From positions 1 to 19,885 of the forward strand of contig JBKHAI010000012.1 in the NCBI GenBank assembly GCA_046542915.1: DNA of 19,885 bases, given 5' to 3'. Of this stretch, positions 1-7,545 are shown one piece after another. Under the pieces are notes generated by a model, which worked only from the letters and a program-made list of their open reading frames with translations, was not told where the DNA came from and made no database searches. Positions within the stretch are counted from its first letter, which is position 1. Each line of letters begins with the position of its first letter. A program made the translations under genes and the position numbers. Source of the stretch: SKVL01 sp046542915 (lineage in GTDB: Bacteria > Patescibacteriota > Minisyncoccia > Phycocordibacterales > CSBR16-193).

Positions 1-2093
1 TGAAAGCTGTAGTGGTGGCGACCGGAAAAGAGACCATCTTAGGCAAGATCGCGGCCTCTTTAGAGCAAGGAACTGAATTGAAAGAGGGTCATTTCGAAAA
101 AAAGACCTCTAAACTGGCCAAAAAGATGGGTGCCTTGGCGGGTTTTAGTTTTGTAGCCATCTTTATCTTGGGCTATTTTCGTTATGGTTATGATTTTGAA
201 GAGATATTTATGTTCTCTTTGGCCTCTCTGGTCTCGGGAATACCGGAAGGTTTACCGGCCATTCTCACGATCGTTTTAGCCGCCGGTGCTCGTCGAATGG
301 CGGGCCGTTCCGTGATCATCAAGCATCTGCCGGCTATTGAGACAATAGGCGGAATTGATATGATAGTGACCGATAAAACCGGAACACTGACGCGTAATAC
401 TATGACGGTTAATAAGGTCTGGTTGGCCAAGGAAAAGGAACTCGGTGTTACCGGTGAAGGTTGGGATCCGGAGGGAGAATTTTCGGTTGTTGAAGGGGGT
501 AGCGATGCCATAAATGACCCTGACCTTGATAAGTTACTGCATATCGGAGCATGGGGAACAGCCGCTCATCTGGTCAAACCCGAAGAAAGTAAAAAAAAGA
601 AAGAGTTTGATATTATCGGGGAACCTACCGAAGCGGCTTTAGTGGTTCTGGCCGCCAAAGGCGGAGTGGAAAAAGAAGCAGGAACCAGTCCGGAAAAGAA
701 ACTTGAAGATATTCCGTTTAATCAACAGGTCCATTATAGGGGGTCTTTGATCAAGATCCCTGATAAAGAAGTACCTGAGATGTATATTGTCGGAGCTCCC
801 TATAAACTTATATCTCTAAGCAACCATATCCTGGAAGATGGAGAGAAGAGGGAATTAACCGACGAAATGCGCGAAAAACTCAAAGAGCGAGTGGAGGGTA
901 TGAGTTCCGAGGCTTTAAGAGTTATCGGTCTAGCTTACCGTGAGACCTCTCCGGAGACGGAAAGATTTCCGGTTGACGGTGTTAAAGATCTGGTTCTGGT
1001 CGGTTTGGCCGGAATGAAGGACCCTGTTCGTCCCGGGGTTAAGGATGCCATTAAAAAAGCCGAAGGTGCCGGCATCTCGGTAAAGATGTGTACCGGTGAT
1101 CATAAAAAAACCGCTATGGCTATTGCTAAAGAAGCCGGTCTGGCCAAGAACGAGGAAGAAGTTGTCGGTTTTGATCAAAATGAACTGGAGGAGATGGATC
1201 AGGAGGGATTTGCTAAAGCTGTAAAAGAAGCTCTTGTTTTCGCCAGAGTTTCTCCGGATATGAAACAAAAAATAGCGGCGGAGTTACAAGATCAAGGACA
1301 CCTGATCGCAATGACCGGTGACGGAGTAAATGATGTGCCGGCACTTAAACAGGCGGATGTCGGAATATCTATGGGAATTGCCGGAACCGATCTGGCCCGG
1401 GAATCCAGTGATATTGTTTTAACGGATGATAATTTTGTATCCATTATCAATGCTGTAGAAGAAGGGCGGAACATCTTTCGCAATGTTCGAAATGCCAGCG
1501 GTTATCTGATAACCGGTAACTTGGCCGAGATATTTATAATACTTAGTATCTTAACAGTTACTTTTACTTTACCTTTAAGACCAACTCAGATACTTTGGAT
1601 AAACCTGATAACGGAAGGGATCCCGGGAGCGCCCTTAGCGCTGGAACCCGGACGCTCCAGAGTGATGAAAAGAGGCCCTTATTCACGTAAGGAATCCATT
1701 ATATCTCGTCGAGTTATCGGCTTTGTCGTTTTTAACGCTTTGATAATTACGGCTTTAGCTTTGGCGGTATTTTTCTTCTTTCAGGAGTACAGCCAAGTCA
1801 AAGCACAGACGGCCGTATTTACAGTTCTTTCTTTTTCATTATTATTCAATGTTTTTAATATGCGCTCACTGAGTGGATCTTTATTCTCCATCGGATTAAC
1901 CACCAATCGCTACGTTCTTTATGGAGTTTTAGTTTCAATTTTGGCTCAGTTTACTATTCTCTTTGTCCCGTTATTTAGAGACTGGTTCTATTTGGAAGCC
2001 TTGGCTGTTAAAGAGGTTCTTATCTTGGCAGGTCTTTCCGTGCTGGTCTTATTCTTCGGGGAGATCTATAAATGGCTTCGTTACCACAACTAG
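1..2093 (+). CDS. Cation-transporting P-type ATPase, P2A (SERCA-like), 5' partial
   Basis: ATP-driven cation pump of the inner membrane, probably Ca2+-type. The reading frame is open through the left edge (codons begin at base 3), so the N-terminal part with M1-M2 and most of the actuator domain lies outside; GTG 12 is not the real start. Visible in order (residues counted from base 12): M4 motif IPEGLP, the phosphorylation motif DKTGTLT (Asp121), GEPTEAAL in the nucleotide-binding domain, a TGD motif, the hinge TGDGVNDVPAL, M5 with GNLAE, M6 with NLITEG, and a C-terminal cation-ATPase domain ending at W-L-R-Y-H-N. SERCA site residues E309, N768, E771, N796 and T799 have counterparts; D800 is replaced by Glu. 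The KGAPE lysine of the N domain is Val260 here (VGAPY). The Ca2+ assignment is inference; Mn2+ or another cation is possible. Confidence 0.9.
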   Translation, partial: KAVVVATGKETILGKIAASLEQGTELKEGHFEKKTSKLAKKMGALAGFSFVAIFILGYFRYGYDFEEIFMFSLASLVSGIPEGLPAILTIVLAAGARRMAGRSVIIKHLPAIETIGGIDMIVTDKTGTLTRNTMTVNKVWLAKEKELGVTGEGWDPEGEFSVVEGGSDAINDPDLDKLLHIGAWGTAAHLVKPEESKKKKEFDIIGEPTEAALVVLAAKGGVEKEAGTSPEKKLEDIPFNQQVHYRGSLIKIPDKEVPEMYIVGAPYKLISLSNHILEDGEKRELTDEMREKLKERVEGMSSEALRVIGLAYRETSPETERFPVDGVKDLVLVGLAGMKDPVRPGVKDAIKKAEGAGISVKMCTGDHKKTAMAIAKEAGLAKNEEEVVGFDQNELEEMDQEGFAKAVKEALVFARVSPDMKQKIAAELQDQGHLIAMTGDGVNDVPALKQADVGISMGIAGTDLARESSDIVLTDDNFVSIINAVEEGRNIFRNVRNASGYLITGNLAEIFIILSILTVTFTLPLRPTQILWINLITEGIPGAPLALEPGRSRVMKRGPYSRKESIISRRVIGFVVFNALIITALALAVFFFFQEYSQVKAQTAVFTVLSFSLLFNVFNMRSLSGSLFSIGLTTNRYVLYGVLVSILAQFTILFVPLFRDWFYLEALAVKEVLILAGLSVLVLFFGEIYKWLRYHN

Positions 2094-2119
2094 GATCTCT
2101 TCCGGTTCGTTTATATAAA

Positions 2120-2128
2120 TGCTAGAAT
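2120..2128 (+). promoter_or_regulatory. Extended -10 promoter element upstream of dfx-tlyA
   Basis: The sequence TGCTAGAAT fits TGnTAnnAT, the motif seen before most transcription units in this window. It lies 31 nt before the dfx ATG, giving a predicted leader of about 25 nt without a clear Shine-Dalgarno sequence. No good -35 box is visible. A second TATAAT at 2140-2145 is an alternative that would leave a leader of under 10 nt. Confidence 0.5.
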
Positions 2129-2159
2129 GTTATCATAAATATAATTTGATCTTAAAACT

Positions 2160-2537
2160 ATGACCAAACTTAAACAAATATATAAATGTAATGTTTGTGG
2201 CAACATCGTAGAAGTTCTGCACACCGGATTTGGTGAGCTGGTCTGTTGCGGACAGGCTATGGAGTTACAAGAAGAAAAAGATGAAGATGAAGGCCAAGAA
2301 AAACACGTACCGGTTATTGAGCGAACTGAAAAGGGTATAAAGGTCAAGGTTGGTGATGTACCTCATCCGATGGAGGAGGAGCACTTCATAGAATGGATAG
2401 AGGTTTCGGTAGATGGCCGCTATTGCCGCAAGTTCCTTAAACCCGGCGACAGTCCGGAAGCCGAATTTGATATAAACGGCGAAAATATCTCCGCTAGGGA
2501 ATATTGCAATGTTCACGGACTTTGGAAAAGCCAATAA
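2160..2537 (+). CDS. dfx: Desulfoferrodoxin (2Fe superoxide reductase)
   Basis: Cytoplasmic superoxide reductase that reduces superoxide to peroxide without releasing O2, a detoxification route of anaerobes and microaerophiles. The 125-residue protein is full length. Its N-terminal desulforedoxin-like domain has C10-x-x-C13 and C29-C30, the Fe(Cys)4 centre I. The C-terminal domain carries the catalytic Fe ligands H49, H69, H75, C116 and H119, with E47-K48 before the first His, matching the numbering known for two-iron desulfoferrodoxins. A charged linker (about residues 38-47) joins the domains. The gene overlaps tlyA by 29 nt, so translation is probably coupled. Electrons would normally come from rubredoxin or a similar donor; none is next to it. 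Confidence 0.96.
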   Translation: MTKLKQIYKCNVCGNIVEVLHTGFGELVCCGQAMELQEEKDEDEGQEKHVPVIERTEKGIKVKVGDVPHPMEEEHFIEWIEVSVDGRYCRKFLKPGDSPEAEFDINGENISAREYCNVHGLWKSQ

Positions 2538-3297
2538 CAAAAGAGAACCCCAAAACGAAAAGCACATCAGATTAGACCGCGTTCTGGTTGACCGTGGTCT
2601 GGTCAAGTCAAGAGAACGGGCTAAAGAACTTATCAACTCGGGCAAGGTTTTAGTCGGTGACAAACAGGTCCTTAGAGCATCCTTTAAATGTCCAGTTGAT
2701 GTTGATATCAAAACTTCCGGTTCCGATATACCTTGGGTTTCCAGAGCCGGATCAAAACTGGATAAGGCCTTGAATGTTTGGTCTATAAAAGTAGCCGGTT
2801 GTGTTTGTCTTGATATCGGTGCTTCAACCGGCGGTTTTACCGAGGTTCTTTTAAATGCAGGTGCCGAGAAGGTATATGCTCTGGATGTCAGTGAGGATCA
2901 GTTAGATAAGGGTCTTCAGAGGCATCATAAAGTGGTTGTCGTTGATGGCTTGAATATTCGGGACGTTGATGCGGATACTTTCTCCGAAAAGTTTGATATT
3001 GTTACCGTTGATGTCTCTTTCATATCCTTGGAATATGTGCTACCCAAGCTGAGTTTTTTACTTAAGAAAAACGGAGAAGCGGTTGTTTTAGTGAAACCGC
3101 AATTTGAGGTTGGAAAGAAAAGGATCGGAAAGGGAATTGTTCGAGATCCCGTGTTACATCAAGAAGTAGTGGCTAAGGTCAAGACGAAAGCAAAAGAAGA
3201 AGGGCTTTATCCGCTTGATCATACCGAGTCTCCCATAAAGGGTGCTAAAGGGAACAAGGAGTTCCTTCTTTATCTTAGACCAAGATCTTCAACTTAA
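2509..3297 (+). CDS. tlyA: TlyA-family rRNA 2'-O-methyltransferase (S4 + FtsJ-like)
   Basis: SAM-dependent RNA ribose methyltransferase; in studied bacteria TlyA modifies cytidines of 16S and/or 23S rRNA. The protein has 262 residues. An S4 RNA-binding domain (about residues 20-80, RLDRVLVDRGLVKSRERAK) is followed by an FtsJ-like Rossmann methyltransferase with the SAM motif DIGASTGGFTEVLL near residue 102. Candidates for the K-D-K-E catalytic set are the Lys in GSKLDKAL, the Asp in VDVSFISL, the Lys in LVKPQFEVG and the Glu in GNKEFLLYL. ATG 2509 is the only plausible start in frame, which puts about 18 extra residues before the S4 domain and a 29-nt overlap with dfx. Its 3' end overlaps the convergent acyltransferase by 9 nt. 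Confidence 0.93.
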   Translation: MFTDFGKANNKREPQNEKHIRLDRVLVDRGLVKSRERAKELINSGKVLVGDKQVLRASFKCPVDVDIKTSGSDIPWVSRAGSKLDKALNVWSIKVAGCVCLDIGASTGGFTEVLLNAGAEKVYALDVSEDQLDKGLQRHHKVVVVDGLNIRDVDADTFSEKFDIVTVDVSFISLEYVLPKLSFLLKKNGEAVVLVKPQFEVGKKRIGKGIVRDPVLHQEVVAKVKTKAKEEGLYPLDHTESPIKGAKGNKEFLLYLRPRSST

Positions 3298-4452
3298 ATT
3301 ATAAATGGAAAAGAAGACTTTCCGGATGCCAAGGATAAGACCCCAAGTGATGAACAAACCGCTAAAGGATAAGATCAAAAAGATGAAGATCGGGTTTAGA
3401 TCAAATTGCGGCTTTAATTTAAAAATTATCTCCGCTAAAGGCGCCATTATTAAAAAATGAAGAAGGTAGATGTAGAGACTTTCCCGCCCTGCCTTTTCCA
3501 AGAGTCTCTGGATCTTAGATCCTTTGCTTATTAAATAAGAATAGAGAATTACTATCATAATGACCGGACCATAGACTAAACGGACATTGAAAAAATCATT
3601 GAATGGCTGAAGAGGAAAGGTTAGAAAGTAGGTAAAAACAACCGCTAATGCGAAATAGGAAAAACCCACCGCTTTTATTTTCCCGACCATCTCTTTGGGG
3701 TTTTCAAAGAAAAAAGGTTTTAATACCATACCCAGTACTAAAAAGAAAAGGTAAGGACCGAAAAAGGTCAGTCCTCCCAGATATTCTGACAGGCCGAACC
3801 AGTGATCTGAGAACAGAAAGTAACTAAAAAGGGAAAAGAAGAAAGAGGCGAATAAAAGTTTAGGCGGGCTGATCCTTTTAACGACCAAAAGGTACCACAC
3901 TAGGGGGTATATAAAGTAGAGTTGAAAGAGTACCGGTATGAACCAGTAAGGAACCAGAGCACCGCCGGTTGCGAGGTCTTTGAGGGCTGTACCAATAAAC
4001 TCGGTTAATTTAAAAACTCCCTCTGTCTTGGCATAGGTGGCTAAAAACGAGAAGACGGCATAGGGCAAAAAGAGTCTTTTAACTTTGGGTAGATAAAAAC
4101 CTTTCAGTGAATTTAAGTTCAGACCTTTAAGAAAAAGAAGAGCTCCCGAGCTTATAAAAAAGATCGGGATAGCAAACCTCATAGCTCGGTTCAGATACTC
4201 ATTCCATTCCAAAAAAGAGATGGGAAGATCGGTCCCGAAGAATCCTATCAAAGCGGCGGCGTGGATCACTACTACGGCTATTATGGCAACCCCTTTGGCA
4301 AGATCAAAAAACGTTGATCTCTGTTCTGCTTTTGTCGTAAACACCTTTCCGTCTATTTGAAGGCCAGATAAAAGACCTTTGCTTTGTAAGAAGGCGATAT
4401 ATACAAGAGAAAGCAGTGTCAGCGAAACTAAACTTAATCCTTCAAGTGCCAT
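3289..4452 (-). CDS. Membrane acyltransferase, acyltransferase 3 family
   Basis: Integral membrane protein of 387 residues with about ten to eleven hydrophobic segments, typical of acyltransferase_3 proteins that O-acylate extracytoplasmic sugars (peptidoglycan, polysaccharide, lipid headgroups). The family start is visible at FFDLAKGVAIIAVVVIHAA, where the His is the usual catalytic residue, followed by PIFFISSGALLFLKG. A hydrophobic segment at residues 5-23 precedes this core and looks like an extra transmembrane helix. It is the last gene of the minus-strand unit, 25 nt after the lytic transglycosylase, which fits a cell-envelope role. The acceptor cannot be told from sequence. The stop region overlaps the tlyA stop. 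Confidence 0.85.
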   Translation of the reverse strand: MALEGLSLVSLTLLSLVYIAFLQSKGLLSGLQIDGKVFTTKAEQRSTFFDLAKGVAIIAVVVIHAAALIGFFGTDLPISFLEWNEYLNRAMRFAIPIFFISSGALLFLKGLNLNSLKGFYLPKVKRLFLPYAVFSFLATYAKTEGVFKLTEFIGTALKDLATGGALVPYWFIPVLFQLYFIYPLVWYLLVVKRISPPKLLFASFFFSLFSYFLFSDHWFGLSEYLGGLTFFGPYLFFLVLGMVLKPFFFENPKEMVGKIKAVGFSYFALAVVFTYFLTFPLQPFNDFFNVRLVYGPVIMIVILYSYLISKGSKIQRLLEKAGRESLYIYLLHFLIMAPLAEIIFKLKPQFDLNPIFIFLILSFSGLFITWGLILGIRKVFFSIYNLS

Positions 4453-4477
4453 TTTAGCTATTTAATTGCAAAACTAT

Positions 4478-5947
4478 TTATATTCTGATCTTGTAGCCTT
4501 TTGGTATGGGGGCTTGCGGGTCTATGATCGCCGGATTGGTCTTTTTCAACCATTCTATATCTTTACCGTTCTCTTTAGCTACGTCTAAGAGCGTATTTGC
4601 TTGATCTTTGCTCGGTATTAGTATCTCATCATCTTCATTAAGTTTGGTCGGATCCAATTCGGGGTTGGCATCCAAAATATCTCTGTGACTTACACCGGGG
4701 TAGTTGAGAGAAATGTTGTAGATATTCTTGTCTTCTTTTTTGAATTTGTGTTTTGTGGCTCGGTTCTCTACGGTCTTGGTTTCAAAATCTAACGGCTCTT
4801 CTTGCTTGTCCACGAAACCTTCTTTGATAAGTTCCAACACGGCATTAAATTTTGATGGGTAATTGAGATTTTCAGCCATTCCTTTGATCTTTTCTTTAAA
4901 AAGCTCTTTCTTATTTTCCTCAGAGATCGGTATCTTTAGGGTTTGGCCGGCATATATCTTGTTGGGGTCATTAATTCCATTAGTTTGACAGATCTCTTTT
5001 TCGCCTAAATTGAATTTTTTAGATATTGATCTTATGTTTTCTCCTTTTCTGATCTGGTGTTCATAATGGTCATTAAGACGGACTTTTTCTTTAATGATGT
5101 TTATTTTATTTTCCAGATATTTTAAGAAATTTTCATAGCTGATCTCCCGTTTTTCATTTCGAGCTTCTTTGAGGTATCGCCAAAAATAACCCCCGTTGTA
5201 GCCGGAAAGAGCCATGTTCCAGTCTCCACCTCCCGCGTTATAGAGGTCTTTGAGAAGCCGAGCGCAGGCTCCGGCGCTTTTTATAGGGTCCATCCTTTCT
5301 TCCAGATTAGAGTGGGCATCTTTAAAATAGGAGGTTTGTAAGCCGTAAGATCTTGCGGTGTCAGGCATGAACTGGTAAGGACCTACGGCTCCGGCGGGGG
5401 AGACGGCTTTCATCTGCCAATGCGACTCCGGAATGGCCAGGTAAACGTAATCAGTGGAAACTCCTTTGTTTTTAAATTCATCTTCCAATGAAGGGTACCA
5501 CTCGCCCATATTAGAGTAAGCGTCTCTCAAACTGTCTCGTAACTCCGGAGTATCTTTATACTTTTCTTTCCAGTGGTTTTTTATCTTTTCCATTGTTTTA
5601 AGATCAAGTTTTATAGCTTCTTCTTTGTCATAAGATAATACCTCCGCTAATGATAGAGCATCTTCTTCCACTATTTTTTCCTGCTCCGGAGTTGCCTCTT
5701 CTGAGAATTCTTCTTCCGGCTCTCTTATCTCGTCTTCTGCCGAGTCAGTGTCCTCCTCTTCTTCCGAACTCTTTTTTTGGGTCTTTTTTTCCATCAGTTT
5801 TAAAAGAGGATGGCTCAAGACCATACTTCCCGCAAGTATGGCGCTTTTTTTTAAAAATCTTCTGCGGCTGGGATCAAAATCATCCTCACTTTCTTTTATC
5901 TTCTGATATTGGTTTTCCTTATTTTTTTTTCTAAACCTCTCAAACAT
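4478..5947 (-). CDS. Lytic transglycosylase (SLT/MltD-like) with Tat-type signal and LysM repeats
   Basis: Envelope enzyme expected to cleave the MurNAc-GlcNAc bond of peptidoglycan. In order (489 residues): a basic N-terminus; a twin-arginine signal with S27-R28-R29-R30-F31-L32-K33 and a hydrophobic stretch to about residue 48; a highly acidic Glu-rich linker (about 61-98); a GH23 SLT domain (about 155-260) with catalytic Glu174 in IPESHW and the motifs AVSPAGAVGPYQFMP and ALSGYNGG; then LysM1 (about 295-341), LysM2 (about 399-446) and a more divergent LysM3 (about 449-489). No clear AxA signal-peptidase site is seen, so it may stay membrane-anchored. The gene lies 1 nt after the flavoprotein gene in the same unit. 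Confidence 0.92.
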   Translation of the reverse strand: MFERFRKKNKENQYQKIKESEDDFDPSRRRFLKKSAILAGSMVLSHPLLKLMEKKTQKKSSEEEEDTDSAEDEIREPEEEFSEEATPEQEKIVEEDALSLAEVLSYDKEEAIKLDLKTMEKIKNHWKEKYKDTPELRDSLRDAYSNMGEWYPSLEDEFKNKGVSTDYVYLAIPESHWQMKAVSPAGAVGPYQFMPDTARSYGLQTSYFKDAHSNLEERMDPIKSAGACARLLKDLYNAGGGDWNMALSGYNGGYFWRYLKEARNEKREISYENFLKYLENKINIIKEKVRLNDHYEHQIRKGENIRSISKKFNLGEKEICQTNGINDPNKIYAGQTLKIPISEENKKELFKEKIKGMAENLNYPSKFNAVLELIKEGFVDKQEEPLDFETKTVENRATKHKFKKEDKNIYNISLNYPGVSHRDILDANPELDPTKLNEDDEILIPSKDQANTLLDVAKENGKDIEWLKKTNPAIIDPQAPIPKGYKIRI

Positions 5948-5948
5948 A

Positions 5949-7235
5949 CTAATTTTTTATTAACACCGAACTTCCGGCGACCCAGCCGGTGGTCCAGCAC
6001 AACTGCAGTGAGTAGCCGCCGGAAGGGCGGTTTATGTGTAAAACATCACCGGTTAAATAGAGATCGGGTAATAACTTGGAACGCATTGATCTGGTGTCCA
6101 CTTCTTTCAGGTCCACTCCTCCGTCGGAAGTAATAGCCCAGTCTGAACCCATAGTTCCTGTTACTGTTAAAGGCATAGCTTTCATTATATCAGCTAATCC
6201 GTTTCTTTCTTCTTTACTGACGCTGTGGATCTTTTTTTCTCTGAGTTCCAGAGGGTAATGTGATAGTACGGCTTCACTTAAAGACTCCGGCATCAACTCC
6301 GATAAGACGTTCTTAAGCGCTTTGTTCTTATTCTTTTCAAAAATATTGACCAAACGTTTTCTTAAACTACCGGTGTCGGTGTCGGGGTACATATCTATCT
6401 CGGCAGGAACCGGTCCTTGGGAGAGAAGTTTTTTTACCGAACGCGAAGCATTGAGGACCAAAGGGCCGGAAAGCCCGAAATGGGTGAAAAGGATCTTGCC
6501 GGTTTCGGAAAATTTACCTTCTTTTTTGGTTAAGTCGGTCCCGAAAGTTATTTTCATAAAAGATAAAGTGGCACCGGATGATCTCTTTACCCAGTCCTCT
6601 TTTACTACCAAAGGCACCAGATCCGGAGACGGGGAGTGAACGGTGTGTCCCAAACTCTTTAACCACTTTAATCCCTCGCCGGTGGAGCCGGTTTCCGGAT
6701 GAGAGGTTCCTCCGGTCGCAATTATGTAACTGTCGGCGGTAAAGACCTCGTTGGCGGTCTCAATTTTCACAACACGGCCGTTGTTTGTTTTTATGCCTTT
6801 TACGGGAGATTTGGTTAAGACCGTGACGTTGTTTTTAGACATATATTTTTTAAGTGCTTTTAAGACATCTGATGCTTTTTGTGAATCAGGAAAAGCTCTT
6901 TTTCTGGCCTCAACTACTATCGGAAGACCAAGCCCTTCAAAGAACTTCCAAGAGTCCTCCATTCCATGTTGAGAGAAAGGTGAGTGTAAAAAAGGTTTGG
7001 CCTCTCCGTATTGTGAAAGCAGTTTTTCTTTATTTTCTTCTGCCTGAAAGATATTGCATCTACCGCCTCCGGTTAAGAGTAGCTTTTGTCCCGGTTCACG
7101 ATTTTTCTCAAGGAGTAGGACTCTAGCCCCCCGCTCGCCGGCCCTGCCGGCGGCCATCATTCCGGAAGGGCCACCTCCGACCACTATCACGTCCCAATGT
7201 CTGTCCTGATCGCCTTTTTGTTCCTTTTTTGGCAT
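5949..7235 (-). CDS. BaiN/HI0933-family NAD(P)/FAD-dependent oxidoreductase
   Basis: Flavoprotein of the HI0933/BaiN/RdsA family; members are often annotated as aminoacetone oxidases, and characterised relatives act on steroid or bile-acid intermediates. Substrate unknown. The 428-residue protein has the dinucleotide-binding motif VVGGGPSGMMAAGRAGERGA near residues 18-37, the family signature TGGGRCN near residue 56, ATGGTSHPETGSTGEG in the middle, and a C-terminal FAD motif (TGDVLHINRPSGGY). Length is normal. ATG 7233-7235 lies 6 nt from a -10-like element on the minus strand, so the transcript may be leaderless. First gene of the minus-strand unit. Confidence 0.9.
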   Translation of the reverse strand: MPKKEQKGDQDRHWDVIVVGGGPSGMMAAGRAGERGARVLLLEKNREPGQKLLLTGGGRCNIFQAEENKEKLLSQYGEAKPFLHSPFSQHGMEDSWKFFEGLGLPIVVEARKRAFPDSQKASDVLKALKKYMSKNNVTVLTKSPVKGIKTNNGRVVKIETANEVFTADSYIIATGGTSHPETGSTGEGLKWLKSLGHTVHSPSPDLVPLVVKEDWVKRSSGATLSFMKITFGTDLTKKEGKFSETGKILFTHFGLSGPLVLNASRSVKKLLSQGPVPAEIDMYPDTDTGSLRKRLVNIFEKNKNKALKNVLSELMPESLSEAVLSHYPLELREKKIHSVSKEERNGLADIMKAMPLTVTGTMGSDWAITSDGGVDLKEVDTRSMRSKLLPDLYLTGDVLHINRPSGGYSLQLCWTTGWVAGSSVLIKN

Positions 7236-7241
7236 TTTTTC

Positions 7242-7250
7242 ATCTTAACA
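7242..7250 (-). promoter_or_regulatory. Extended -10 element for the minus-strand unit (leaderless)
   Basis: Read on the minus strand this is TGTTAAGAT (extended TG plus TAAGAT). Only 6 nt separate it from the ATG at 7235, so transcription would begin at or next to the start codon. No Shine-Dalgarno sequence fits in the space. Confidence 0.5.
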
Positions 7251-7259
7251 TAACTTTTG

Positions 7260-7268
7260 TGATAGAAT
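7260..7268 (+). promoter_or_regulatory. Extended -10 element for the 7276-10729 operon (leaderless)
   Basis: TGATAGAAT ends 7 nt before the ATG at 7276, so the mRNA would start at about the A of the ATG. It faces the minus-strand element at 7242-7250, and both promoters sit in a 40-bp intergenic space. No convincing -35 box is visible. Confidence 0.5.
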
Positions 7269-7275
7269 ACTTTCT

Positions 7276-7545
7276 ATGATATGGCAGGATGTAGTACTTT
7301 CGGTAGGTCAGTGGGTCTTTATTCTGGCGCTTCTGCCTTCCATATTTAGTAGTGAAAAACCGGCTATCTTGACCAGTTTAATAACCGGTTTGGTCTTAGC
7401 GGTCTTTGCTTTTACTTTCTATACTTTAGAACTTTGGGCGTCCGCAGTATCAACCGCTTGTGTCAGTTTTACCTGGGCGATACTGGTCTTTCAAGCCTTG
7501 AAGATAAGAAGAAATAAAAATGTTCAACCGAACCAAAAACGTTAG
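7276..7545 (+). CDS. Small three-helix membrane protein, unknown function
   Basis: An 89-residue hydrophobic protein with about three predicted transmembrane segments (roughly residues 7-25, 30-52 and 57-77) and a basic, Asn/Lys-rich C-terminal tail. I do not recognise a family. It is the first gene of a six-gene operon and its 3' end overlaps the aminotransferase gene by 26 nt, so the two are probably translationally coupled. The start is fixed by the promoter-like TGATAGAAT just upstream. Confidence 0.7.
   Translation: MIWQDVVLSVGQWVFILALLPSIFSSEKPAILTSLITGLVLAVFAFTFYTLELWASAVSTACVSFTWAILVFQALKIRRNKNVQPNQKR

Noticed and set aside
5650..6133. Plus-strand open frames opposite the lytic transglycosylase and flavoprotein
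   Set aside because: Low-complexity antisense of the Glu-rich linker and other coding DNA, with no start signals.
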